Part shown: piece after piece, positions 41,848 through 53,181 of the stretch
How positions within the stretch are numbered: position 1 is the stretch's first letter
Layout of the letters: every line of letters begins with the position of its first letter
Position numbers and translations under genes: made by a program
Notes under the pieces: model-generated
Told to the model about the DNA's origin: nothing
The model's input: only the letters and a program-made list of their open reading frames with translations
The model's database searches: none
NCBI GenBank assembly: GCA_018806915.1
Contig: JAGKQI010000049.1
Coordinates: 1,488,001-1,552,000, forward strand
Direction of reading: 5' to 3'
DNA length: 64,000 nucleotides
Origin: Phytophthora colocasiae
Lineage: Eukaryota > Oomycota > Peronosporomycetes > Peronosporales > Peronosporaceae

Positions 41848-42749
41848 ACGCCTGGAGTTGTAACGCTGCAAATGCGCAGTTCCGCTTAACGCGAACGCGG
41901 CTTGATAGAGTCAAAAGACGACAAGTTGGCGACGCGTAGCTCTACATGTTTCGTCCAGTACCGATAAAAATACAAAATACTTGAAAAACAATCAGCAATG
42001 TCGTGTTGAATGCATTGATGTTCTTTATCTGGGATACGGTTGCAGTGTTTGTTTCGTTCCAGTACTCTGAAGTACATCAATTTTTGTTTGATTAGTTTTT
42101 TCCACACTAGAAGTGGCTTATTATCACAGATGCTAAGTGTGAACTGCACGCTGCACGCTGCGTGAAGCGTCATGCCTCGGTTGAATGCCCTTCAACCTTC
42201 AAGGAAGGCCTTACAGCGCGAAATTATCCTTTCGTTAGACGCTATCCACACAGCGGCAGTATGAAACAATTCTATCAGCTCTATCATCCGGCCAAATGTT
42301 GCGTATCATCTGAAACTTCCTATCCTTTTAGCGTTTTGCAGGTATTAATACATGCACTTTGCAGGTTACAAGCTAGGTAATCATCATAAACACACACCGA
42401 AGCATTAGTCCTTCTTCCTTTGCAAAACACGAGTAACTTACAATGTGAACTCCTCGTCCTGGAGTGAAAAATACTAACTCGAAGTACCAAAAACCTCAGG
42501 TGTAGCCATCCAAGCAAGCAAAGGTGACGTTGAAGCATCCCTCTGGTTTCACAAACAATTCATCACAAAGAAGGTGCACAACATCCTAAGTTGCGCAACA
42601 TCCCTCTTCTACCCGCAACATATCCCCATATTAGCAACCTTACCGCAACACCCGCAACTTCTCCTCCCCATTTGACAACCATATTGGTGGTGCGGTTAAG
42701 GGATCTTCCTGCTTCAGTCCTGGAATCGCCGCCGAATCGCTCCATCTCA
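41848..42749. other. Intergenic, no supported gene
   Basis: About 0.9 kb between the mucin-like gene and the glutamate dehydrogenase homologue. No gene, repeat or RNA is recognised. Its distal part is presumably the promoter of the gene at 42750. Confidence 0.5.
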
Positions 42750-44384
42750 ATGCTCTCGTCGCTCGCCCGTCGTTCCCAGCCCCGCGTGGCGCCTGTAATG
42801 GCCCGTGCTAGCTCTTCGCTTATGTCCGATGTACACGGCACCACCCACGGCAAGAAACACTGGAAGAACAAGCCTCTGTTCCGTCGTGGAGGTGACAAGC
42901 GATTCCGTAATGGTCAGGAAGCAGCTGATATGTTGACGGATGAGGTAATTCGTCGTGATCCCAACCAGGTATGAAGCCCCCTCATAGATTAAAATGTAGC
43001 TCTGTGTCTCCTCTTTCCAACGAGCTATTAACCACGTCCAACCGCCCTCTACAGGCCGAGTACGTGCAAGCTGTGCAGAACTTCGTGAATTCCGTCGTAC
43101 CGGTCTTCGACCGATACCCTAAGTACGCGTGGGTTATGAAGACACTGATGGAACCGGAACGTGTCATCCAGTTCCGTGTCCCTTGGATCGATGACGAAGG
43201 CAGCAGCCGCGTGAATCGTGGCTTCCGGGTGCAATTCTCTAGTGCTCTGGGTCCGTACATGGGTGGTTTACGTTTCCACCCGGAAACGACCCATGGTATC
43301 GCTAAGTTTCTGGGTTTTGAGACCATTTTCCGCAATGCATTAGCTGGTTCGTACGGTGGCGCACATGGTGGCTCGGATTTTAACCCAATGGACAAGAGCG
43401 AGTCGGAGATCATGCGCTTCTGTCAGAGTTACATGACCGAACTGGCCAATTACATTGGTCCGCACACGGATGTACCCACTTCTGGTGTTGGTGTAGGCCC
43501 TCAAGAGATCGGATACATGTTCGGACAGTACAAACGTCTGCGTCAGCTTCACCCCGGAGGTACGGAGGGTATTCTGAGTGGAGGAGCGTACCATTACCCT
43601 CAAGTCACTGGTTACGGTGTTGCTCACTTCGCTAACCGCGTGCTTGAGAGTCGTGGAGAAACGTTGAAGGGTAAACGCTGTCTGATCTCTGGTAGTGGCA
43701 CTGTGGCGCTCAATGTGGCTCAGAAGCTGCTAGATCTGGGAGCGATTCCCATTGGAGTCAGTGACAACTTTGGTTACGTGATTGAAGACCAGGGATTCAC
43801 TACCAAGAGCCTGGACGAGCTTAAGCGTATCAAGGAGGAGCGGAACGCGCGTCTTGGCGCTTACATCATGTCGTCTACGACTGCCAACTACCACCCGAGC
43901 GAGGAAGGACGTCTATGGGAGATCCCCTGCGACTATGCTTTTCCGTGTGCCATTCAGAACGACGTGGATGCTGATGCCGTGCGTCTTCTAGTGAAAAACG
44001 GCTGCAAGGGTATCTTCGAAGGTGCTAACTTCCCCTGCACGGATGAGGCCATCAGTCTCATTAAGCAGCACGGTCTTGCTTTTGGTCCGAACAAGGCGTC
44101 GAATGGAGGATCCTTCGCGCTGATCACGAAGAGACTCGGATCTTCGACGCAACTCTCCGACGATGAGGTGGACAAGATTGTCAAGGGTACGTTTTCCACC
44201 CGCTTGTTATTGGTTTTTTAGTTCTAACCGTAATTTTGTGTGTGTAGATTACATGTACAACCTTCATGACCGTGTGGCTGCCAGTGCAGAAGAGTTTAAC
44301 GCTTCGGGTGACCTCCACGTCGGTGCAAACATCACGGCCTTCATGAGTGTGGCTGCTGCCATGTTCCGCCAAGGCGTTGTGTAA
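42750..44384 (+). CDS. NADP-type glutamate dehydrogenase homologue with altered active site
   Basis: Three exons, 42750-42968, 43055-44186 and 44248-44384 (introns 86 and 61 nt); 495 residues, about 45 longer than bacterial hexameric GDH. The extra N-terminus is Arg/Ser-rich and may be a mitochondrial presequence. The fold is clear: GGLRFHP, GFETIF, GGSDFNP, TGYGV, Rossmann SGSGTVA, EGANFP. But residues essential in GDH are replaced: the Lys of PYKGG is Met142, the Lys of the FKN/FKD motif is Arg166, the catalytic Lys of GGGKGG is His177, and the catalytic Asp of AGDIGVG is Gly217. The substrate loop GGVATSGLEM is also changed. It should not deaminate glutamate in the normal way and may be a pseudoenzyme or use another substrate. 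Confidence 0.85.
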
Positions 44385-45194
44385 AGAGACTCGGAAAGTT
44401 ATCGACAGAATACTCGGAGATAGCAACAGGAAGCGAAGGAGACAGGTGAAGGCATCCGCACGCTGTAAAAATTCAGTGAGCGGGTGGAAAAGTACTCAGA
44501 AATCAACTCTCGTGAGTTTTACTATCCGTCTCTCATAGTTTTTTTGTTGAATAGTGTACCAGTACGTGTGGCAGCAGAAGAACCAGAGACTAAAGTCGTA
44601 GGTGACAGACGAAGAATTGTCAACCAAATACTGACATCGACGATGTGCGGCAAAGTGAAGACTACTCAAGTCCTGAATTCTCAGTCCACCCCCAAGTTTT
44701 CCGTCCAGCGAGACGTTCAGCAACCAGATGAACAGGCGCGACCAGCGTTGCGCATGAAACGACACGAGTTCTAACGGCTTTCGGACTGTTGAAGTCGCAC
44801 TTTTCACCAATTGATCGACAGTCGGTTGCATCTCAATGGTACTCGTTCTCAACTCGGAAAAGTTACGCAAGTGATGAACATGATGATTTCTCTGGGAATT
44901 CCAGGCACGTTGGCAGCGGTGCAGAATGCATCACTTGCAAAGGGATCACTTTGCTGGATACCGTTGGGTTGGTTGCCGTCCAGTCGGTCAGTTTGAAACG
45001 GAAGGAACTGCACGCCGTGTCGTCAAGCTCCTGACCCCTCAAGGCCACTCTACGAAGCGTTTTTCACCTCTGGAAGCTGCTGGGGCTGTTTCACTTGGAT
45101 TCCTCCATTCTTCCACCCACTTTGGCATTTCCACGCCGAGCGCGTACACCAAACTACCCACCGTCAGTTAGAGATTTTTGAATTGTCAGTCACA
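44385..45194. other. Intergenic, no supported gene
   Basis: About 0.8 kb between the GDH homologue and the LRR receptor. Short frames on both strands lack domains or signals. Confidence 0.5.
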
Positions 45195-48100
45195 ATGCAG
45201 TCAACACAAATCCTACTAGCAATTTTCCTGCTGATTGGATGGAGCTACTGTGTTCAAGCTATTTCTCCTGCGTCAAGTGGTCTTTCATGCGACCGTGTGG
45301 CTCTCGGATCTCAGTCAGCGACGAAATGGAATGTTCGCTGCGTCAGTGAAGCCTCAACGATCCCATCGTCTGCGTATTTTAACCCGTCGTTGGTCAAGAA
45401 CTTCATTGTGAATAGTGGATCAAGCGTTGAACCTTCGGCATCGGATCTGCACCTTTCGTCTGCTTTTTCTGAGGTCGACACGCTCATTTCTCCGTCTATC
45501 ACAACGTTCTCCTTGCTATCAGCGTCCGGATTCGAGCCTGATACCCCTGTGACGATCATACCTACAGCTGTCGCCAAACTGTCAGCCCTCGAAATCTTGT
45601 AAGTATTTGCTATATTGGGCTTTTGTCAGTTTAGTAACATTCATCTATTCTGTTCCTATCAGACATTTGGAGGGGATTCCTCTCGAGGATGGTAAACTGC
45701 ACTTGGTACTTCCAACATCCATACAGAAAATGTAAGTCGCTCTTCTTGTTCACGTATCTTGATGGGATTTCTAACGATTTAGGGAAATAGTTCAATCGTA
45801 AATTGTGGATTGGGAAACCTTTCGCTAGAATTCATAGACGGTTCTTCAATTGCTGATTCTGGAATTTCCGCCATGTAAGTATTCAAACCAGCTTCGAGAA
45901 TAGTACGGTTATTGACGAAGGCTCATCTTGTACTACGCAGAGACCTCCGTGAAAATGACCTTGATGCAATTCCACAATTCATTTTCGAACTACCGAGTGG
46001 AATTTCTGCAATCGACCTACGCAGCAACAATGTTGACTTATCAACTGAAACTTCAACTCACAAGAAGCAGTTAGCTGAGTGGATTGATGCTGATGTCCTT
46101 CAGCTAGATAGCTCTTCCGTTGCATCATTGACTCCTTCAAGCCAGGAAGACAGAAACTCAATTGTGGTCACTTCGAAACCAATTCTTTCAGACAATACCT
46201 CGGATTCCAGTGCCGACCCGATTTCAGCCTCATCCGGAAGCAATGCAAACGTCGCGGCTACGAGTGAAGACGATAATATGGATGTAATCCCAGTCACAAT
46301 CCTGGCTATTGTCATCCCTGCCCTGGTGGCTGTGGGGATCACGCTAGCGTTTGTTGTGAGAAAGCGTAGGCGGATGCAGGATCGTGAGACGGACGCCATT
46401 TTGGAACTTCCTCATCCTTTTGACAAGGCTACACGTGATCGATCGGAGACTTCTGGACATTTCACTGCGATCGAAAGTGAATTATCTCGAAGCCGGATGT
46501 CCAGTGGAGAGGGCCATCAAGTTGAAGACCGAGATTCCTGCGTTATTGTACCGATTTCACCTACAGCAATGGACCAAACCCACCACAGATCATCCTCGGC
46601 ACGTGCAAACTACGCGGATCTTAGATCCCCTCACAAACCGTTCAAGAAACCACCAATCGCTAACATGAAGAGGCAAATCTCAAGACGGGAAGACAGACAT
46701 TCACTTGAATTGCTCAGTACCCACAGTACTGCGAGTCCTACTGCGATTCAATACCGACTTGCAGCTCGAACTGCACTCAGAACAGCTCTGGAGAAGATAT
46801 TATCACGTCCCAAGACTCCATTGAGAGTGAATGCGTACCAGTATTCCTTCCACACTGGGACACAGATCGAGGAGAGTTCTCTAGCTTTCTTCATCGACTG
46901 TCGCCTCACTGGCCGAATATCGGAAGATAAAGCAACTGATCCAGCTCCTCTTGGTCAACTTGTACTGAAAATTTTCATTGAAGACGACGCAGATCTCGCT
47001 GGTCGAGAGAGTTACGCGCTCTCCTGCTTGCAACATGACGATTTGACTCGAGCTTTTGCCCCTCGACTGTTTGACGATGCATTGGAGTTCGAATTGGCAG
47101 TGGATACAGTAAAACTGAGCTGCAGCATCCTCGTTTTGGACAAACCGAGCTGTACTTCGCTTCAAACGCACTTGACAACGTCTCGAGAGCCGTTAGAGCT
47201 GCAAATCTGTCGAGTTGTGGGTGCGTTACGTGCTCTTCATGCCCGAGGACTTGTCCATGGACTTTTCCTCATTGAAAGTCTTGTTGCTTGCTCCCCTGAT
47301 GGTCGTTGGAAGTACTGGGGGCTTGAACACACGGCCCGAGCAGGCCACAAGAGCCCTTGTCCAGATCCAGACGTACTTACAGTATGCGAAGCGGAATGTA
47401 TCGCTCCTGAGTTGGCTACGCTTGTCTTAAATGAGACCGCAAGCTCTCGGACGTCTCCGTCATTGGATATTTGGAGTCTTGGCGTACTGCTTCTCAAACT
47501 TTATGCTGCTGGTCGGCCACTGGAAGAGTTCAAGGGCTGCACTTGTCCTCTCGATGTCTTTGAACGCCTGAGCTCAACTGGAGAAGTCGCTGAATGCTTT
47601 TTCAGCCGATCTATCGCTCAATTCGTGGCCAATGATGAGATGAAGGAGCTATTGACACAGTGTTTGAACCGATCGGCAGCTTCAAGACCATCCATTGAGG
47701 CAATCTCAACACATGAGCTGTTAAAAGTTACTGAACGTGAAGTTTCTCGACCGACTACAGTGACAAGTGCAGTTGTGCCTCGAATGCTCTCAGCTATAAT
47801 CGAAGAGAAGATATCCATGGACTCTTTGATCTTCAGTGAACCAGAACGTGAAGGAAGTGGCAAAGAACAACAGGTTCGGCCTTGTGAACGTGTCGCCCCG
47901 GAGCCTTTACCTCCCAGTTTGTGGCTTTTTCTACCCCCAAAAGAGCTTGAAATGGAGTTGATAAACGTCGACCAGTGGGTTTCCAAGCTCAAAAAGCTCC
48001 AGCAACAACATGCTGAGGAACTGCGCTTTCCTCTTGTCTTCCTGTGTGAATCATGTGAGTCAGATACTATTCCGTGCAGTATTTCCGCTTCGACTAAGTA

Positions 48101-48587
48101 CGGAGCAAGTGTGCCTTCCTCATTGCTACCTCTGGTGATGCCTTTAGTACGGGAAACGATGCTGTTCCTCGAAGCTCGAACTATTTCTTCTGGTGGATTG
48201 AATGTTGGTAAAGCCAGTGGACTTTCGGGATCTCAATGGGAAGGACTTCGGGTATTTTACCGAGCGTTGGAACGGATGGAGTTAGCTACGGTGAATCCTG
48301 TAAATGAATTGGAATTAGCGCCAATGGAGAAACAATTGAAGACTCGAGATCAAGATAAAGCGCAAGAGGTTCTGGATCAACTCATTGAACTCATTTTCTG
48401 TGAGGAAAAACGTGAATACGTCCGGAATCTGTTGGACGCATTAGTGAGTGACGAAGATTTAATGTCTCGTGCTGAACGAAGCAGTTGGGCATCTTTGAGA
48501 CGTTGTGATGTCAGTATTGAACGATCCTCATCGTTAAGCCGTACACGGTGGCTCTGCAGTCATCACGCACCAGAGGAAAGTGTATAG
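45195..48587 (+). CDS. LRR receptor-like protein with degenerate kinase domain
   Basis: Four exons, 45195-45598, 45663-45731, 45791-45874 and 45941-48587, all introns phase 2 as in LRR-coding exons; 1067 residues. A signal peptide (about 1-24) precedes a short leucine-rich region across exons 2-4 (ending AIDLRENDLDAIPQFIFELP and AIDLRSNNV), an acidic stalk, and one transmembrane helix (VIPVTILAIVIPALVAVGI) with a basic stop-transfer. The cytoplasmic kinase-like domain keeps the Lys (LVLKIFI), IAPEL and DIWSLGVLLLKL. HRD is replaced by HGL (VHGLFLIESL) and DFG by GLE (KYWGLEHT). It is therefore probably a pseudokinase receptor at the plasma membrane that signals by scaffolding. An alternative first ATG does not change this. 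Confidence 0.8.
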
Positions 48588-48802
48588 ATAAACAATCCCA
48601 ACGTTCCTAATAATAAATAACCGTTCAGAAAAATATCTTTCCGGTCTGCTAAAAAAATTTCACAAAAACTCTTGCCGATAATACTCGTCGGGAGTTTCCA
48701 CACTCCTGCGAACAGACCTTTCATACTTAAAACGGACCCTTCTAGGACAAGTAACTTTCAACTTTCTTGCAACGTTATTGAATTCTTCTACACTCTGTAG
48801 TA

Positions 48803-51403
48803 ATGTTGGAGGTGAAGGACGAAGATTTCACACCTTCTGACCCTCAAGATACTCAAGTGGACCAAGTTGACGCTGTCGTAGCGGAAACGGATGATGTCAC
48901 AAGCCATAAGCGACGGTCTAACACAAAACAAGATCCAAAAGTAATTTCCAGCCAAAATTTCCGTCCTTCAAGAGTGTCAGGGCTTCTTCCAATACTTTCT
49001 GGATCAGAGCCTCGCCCCTCTATTGTGAATGTTGTTACGGCTGAAGTTGCCACTTTCCACGACGTTTTTGGGTTTCTGGGAGTTCCAATGGTTATTGTTT
49101 TCCTACTTTCGGCCGCTTGGACGTTCGTTTTAGCTGCAATTCAAGCGAATGCGGATGAAATGGCCAATTACATCATGAACACGACACATTTCGATAATGG
49201 CGAGTTCTGGTTACTCCCCAAACCTGAGCCTGCGATTATTATCTCTTCTGTTGTGCTGTTAACACTTTTCGGAATTGGATACACGGCGTTGGCAGTCACA
49301 ATGCTGTTCTTTTATCGCGCTAAAATCCACACTGATGGTAAGCAAGCAACGGATACTCACCCTAGTGAATCTATATCAACTACTGGCACGGAGATAAATA
49401 CACCAAAGAACGCATTCCAACGGGTTATACTCTGGTTTCGAGAACTACCAATTGACATTCGGCAGCACTATTTCGTAAGTTACTTATTCATTTGTTATCA
49501 GTATAGCGCTAATATTTGGCCAAACCAACTACAGACTGCGGCGTTGGATTTACCCAAGCTTATATTTCAAAGTGTCACACTTTATACCTACCTACTGGAT
49601 GGCTTTCCTACTGCGATTATTTACTATTACACGATCCTGTTGTTCTTGAATTGGCTTGTAGCTTGCTACCGGAGTCAACATTACGTGAATGACCCAGACC
49701 TGATCATTGCTCGCCTCTATTACACGTACGTAATTTTTCTTACATTGGCCTACGACTTTATCTAACAATCGTTTTAGCTTTGATCTATTCTTCGCAGTAT
49801 TTGCTCCCCTTGTGGTCCTCGTCTACTTCATCAACACGTTCCAGTTCGATCGTGCTGAGTTCCGCACGAGAATGGAAACTCTCAGTCCCAGTACGTTCGA
49901 CAACGTGGCTCGAGTCTTTGGCGATCCATCTCAAATCTCCAGTTTCTGCAGTGCCTTCCACTACTTGCAGTTCTCCTCAGGATCCACACTTTTCTACAAG
50001 TCCGCTTTGAACGTTTTATCACTGTACAAATGGCGTAAAATCATCCTGACACTGATCCGCAACCACCACGAACGACAAGCCGAGCGCAGACTGAAGGCTC
50101 TAGTTGGACCCATTTCAGACAGAGAATCCCGCTCGCAGAGTTTTAAACACGCAATCTCCAAGACGTTCTCAAGCGCCAACTTAAAGCCTCGATTCGGCCG
50201 ACATTTCATTCCGAAGCTGCTGCTTTCTCTAGTTTTTCTCGTCTGGGGAGTTTTCGTGCTGGTTTTCTCTATCGGATCTGTAGTTTCCACTCAAAAGGTG
50301 TGTGATAACTATTCCAAGTGTGTCGTTCAGAGTTTCCAGTGGAATTTCGGTTGTAAACACTGCACATGCCTAGTTTTTGCTGATCGACAAAGCAAACCGA
50401 CGACGTATGCTGAATGGACAGATCCGGAAGATACAACCACTAATCTTGCACAACTTGCCATGGCAGGGGAATTACGAATCGTTCAGATAATTAACCGAGC
50501 GGTTCCAGAATTACCGGAAGAGTTGAAAGCGTGCATTAAATTGCAGCAGCTTATTCTCATTTACACAAAGACGGAAACAATTCCAGAGTGGCTGTCCGAG
50601 TTTTCCCACCTCGAATACATGTACGTAGGTAAAAGATGTTGTTTATACGTGGCTAATACTGTTTTTTTTATGGTTTTAGGCATTATGAAGGAGATTTTAC
50701 GAGCAGGAGATTGAAAACCATAGCGGACGGAGTCTTCGACAATATGGGAAACCTTGTCTTCCTGCACCTGGGAACCCTCCCGGATGTAGAAGTTCTACCC
50801 TCGCTGGCATCTCTGAAGAAGTTACGATATTTAACCCTTGCGGTGTTGGATTCTCTAAAGGAGATACCAAGTTTCGAAGGTCTCACGTCCGTTAGCGATT
50901 TGAGTATTGTTCACGCTCCTCGAGCCTCTCGTTTGCCGTCTTTGAAGCCTTTAACCAGTCTAGACTCGCTGGTTATCCGACCTAGAAGTGCTATTTGTTG
51001 CAATGGATTCATTTCGGGCACGTGCAACATGACGGAGCCCCAGTGTTTACCGATTTCCGGAGAAAAATACCCTTTATCATGTACGGATGAGCGCATTTCC
51101 TCGACGGACAAGAAAATCGTTGAATCGTTCAGTAGCTCTGCTATATGCCCGCCATCAATCCCTTTGGACAGAGAGAAGACCGCTCCAAGCAAATATTCGA
51201 CGGATGAACTGTGTAGTGGTACGTTGTACAAGGAATGCGAGCTCAATGGCGTCCAAGGGATCTGCTATAACACTCGTATGATGGTTATTAATTGTGAGAC
51301 GACGTCCGGGTATATCGATATGAGAAAGCTGCAGATTCAACGCCGTGTTGGAGATCCATGCGATTCTCAAGTGGAAGCTTGGCTGGGATGTTCCAAAACG
51401 TAA
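48803..51403 (+). CDS. Multi-pass membrane LRR protein of the WLGC type
   Basis: Three exons, 48803-49725, 49778-50620 and 50680-51403 (introns 52 and 59 nt, both phase 2); 829 residues. The N-terminal 85 residues are cytosolic-like. Five to seven transmembrane helices follow between about 90 and 520 (for example VFGFLGVPMVIVFLLSAAW and LLLSLVFLVWGVFVLVFSI). Then come an extracellular Cys-containing segment, three or four leucine-rich repeats (about 600-720) and a Cys-rich C-terminus ending AWLGCSKT. The terminal WLGC motif marks a protein group known from Phytophthora genomes; its role is unknown. It lies 216 bases after the LRR receptor on the same strand, and a decayed relative lies near 57860. 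Confidence 0.8.
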
Positions 51404-51876
51404 GCGTGCTACGGTTTAGAATAACTGATAACCAACAGTATTGAAAAATTGGCTAGCTCAATTGGAAATTGACCTGGTTGGAGCTTGATGAAGTATTCAA
51501 TAACAATGTTTCCAACTAGGAATGCCCAGAGGTGCCCGATAGGGAAGAACACGTTTACAGATCTGTAAACCAAGGTAAGCCAATTGGAAACGGCAAGATT
51601 ACTGCCTTCCACAGTTCCTTCGTAGCTTTTCTCGTGCGCTTCTCGGCTTTACTTGTGTCCAGCCGCAACAAGCATACAGTGTACATGTTTAGCTACCCAT
51701 TCATCGCGTTGGACATTCTACTGATAAACGTTTGTGTGTTCATGTGGCGTCACTTTTGCATGTACATTAGTTTGATTCATTTTTTGAATGTGATACGATG
51801 CTAAATTTGAGAAGTGAAATCGAGTTGTGAATTGTTGTCAGGGTTGTTTAAAGCAAAGCTTCTGGGTTGATTAAAC
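51404..51876. other. Intergenic, weak coding traces
   Basis: Short hydrophobic frames occur on both strands (for example minus 51612-51409, with a predicted membrane stretch) but no gene can be supported. It separates the convergent WLGC gene and effector gene. Confidence 0.4.
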
Positions 51877-52398
51877 CTACAGTAATCCTTTGATGTCAAG
51901 GTACTTCGAGTAAGCACTCAAGAGCGGAGCTTGTTGTTCCAGTGGCAGGTCACTAATCAAATTGCCAAATGCACGACCACTCATTCCAGTTTCGAAACCG
52001 GGGAGGTGCTTCGTAAGAAGATATCCGCCCTTGTCAAAGAGCAGTTCGATCTTGTCATCCTTCAGATTTTTGATAATCTGACCAACCTCATCGGACGACT
52101 TCCCCATGAACTTTGCTGCTAACTTCGTAAGCTGATAAGTATCCCCGATCCCTCTCTCTTCTTCCACACTGTCGTCATCGCTTTCATCTTCTTCAGTGTC
52201 GTCATTGCTCACGTCTTCTTCGTTGTCGGTAACATCGTCCTTACGCAGCTTCAGAGATCGGTGGTTGTTGATTTCAACCGCAAATGCTGGATTCCCCACA
52301 GCAAGCTTGGCAACAGTGGTGTCAGTAGCTACAACGGAAGTGTCGATAAATCCGACGAGCGTGGCTACTGCCACGAGCAGAAAGCAATTCACACGCAT
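51877..52398 (-). CDS. RXLR-like secreted effector candidate
   Basis: 173 residues, single exon. Signal peptide at about 1-24. The RXLR position is occupied by RSLK (47-50), followed by an acidic run of Asp/Glu and a clear EEER (79-82). The C-terminal domain (about 85-173) is helical with a FMGKSSDEV start and could be one WY-type unit, but the signature Trp is absent. RXLR-dEER proteins are translocated into host plant cells; variants at the last Arg are known. The gene is probably separated from its own promoter: a piggyBac element is inserted 10 nt upstream of the ATG. Confidence 0.75.
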   Translation of the reverse strand: MRVNCFLLVAVATLVGFIDTSVVATDTTVAKLAVGNPAFAVEINNHRSLKLRKDDVTDNEEDVSNDDTEEDESDDDSVEEERGIGDTYQLTKLAAKFMGKSSDEVGQIIKNLKDDKIELLFDKGGYLLTKHLPGFETGMSGRAFGNLISDLPLEQQAPLLSAYSKYLDIKGLL

Positions 52399-52456
52399 GG
52401 CGAGTGTCTTAACCCCCCGGATCCCAAGAATGAGACCCCAGAACGGCCTAATTTAT

Positions 52457-52471
52457 GCCGTATCTTACGGC
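52457..52471. repeat. Subterminal hairpin of the piggyBac element (left)
   Basis: GCCGTA-TCT-TACGGC, a 6-bp-arm inverted repeat that resembles the right-end hairpins. Confidence 0.55.
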
Positions 52472-53181
52472 TTAGTGTTAGACTACGAAATTGTAAGGAG
52501 CAAAGACAGCCTTAGCAAACGAAGTATTAGTTGTCAACAGGTCTGCTGAGCAATGTCGTCACTTATACACCTTACTGTCAACAGCCCTGAGCTCTATGTC
52601 GTAACTTGCCCCGAATACGTGCAGAGTCAAAAAAGAAAGTCCAAAGGTTGGCCTGTCATTTGAGACTGCGGCGGACCAAATGATACTAATGAACCTAAGT
52701 ACGAATCGCGATTTAAGCACACTACTCGATAGAGCCGCGTCTTGTGCTTATTTTAAGCCCTAGTACGTCTCGAGATATTCAATAGCCGATCAGTAGTGTT
52801 CATCTAAAAAATATGTCTCCATTTTCAAGGCCCCAAAAACTCGACATGTTTAGGTGAGTTGTCGAGTCAATATTGCTCCGTTTTTAATGTGTTGTATATT
52901 GATGGAAAGAACGTGTGAACAGCAGGTGAATAAGAGTACTTTTAAGCCATTTCCCAGTGATTTTCGGTTTCAAATTTTTGATGTCCGGTTAGGTACGATT
53001 TTTGATTGGTCAACTTCAAACGCGATTATCTCGAAAACTCTAAAAGGTGCATTAGTATCATTTTGTTTGCCGTAGCAAATTTTGCAAACAGGAAGGATAA
53101 AACGCACATATCTTCAAGGTACGGTGTATTACAATCTCTGATCGCGGTGGACTCATCAATTATTGACTAGCATTTCTTACT

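Noticed and set aside
41316..41871. Long minus-strand and third-frame ORFs opposite the Ser/Thr/Ala-rich gene
   Set aside because: Mirror images of the GC-rich repetitive codons. The plus-strand frame has a signal peptide, a GPI tail and a matching initiator.
44385..45194. Short ORFs after the GDH homologue as a possible small gene
   Set aside because: None has a signal peptide, conserved motif or consistent splice pattern.
49475..49501. Possible 27-nt intron in the first exon of the WLGC gene
   Set aside because: GT...AG ends are present, but 27 nt is too short for splicing and the stretch encodes in-frame membrane residues.
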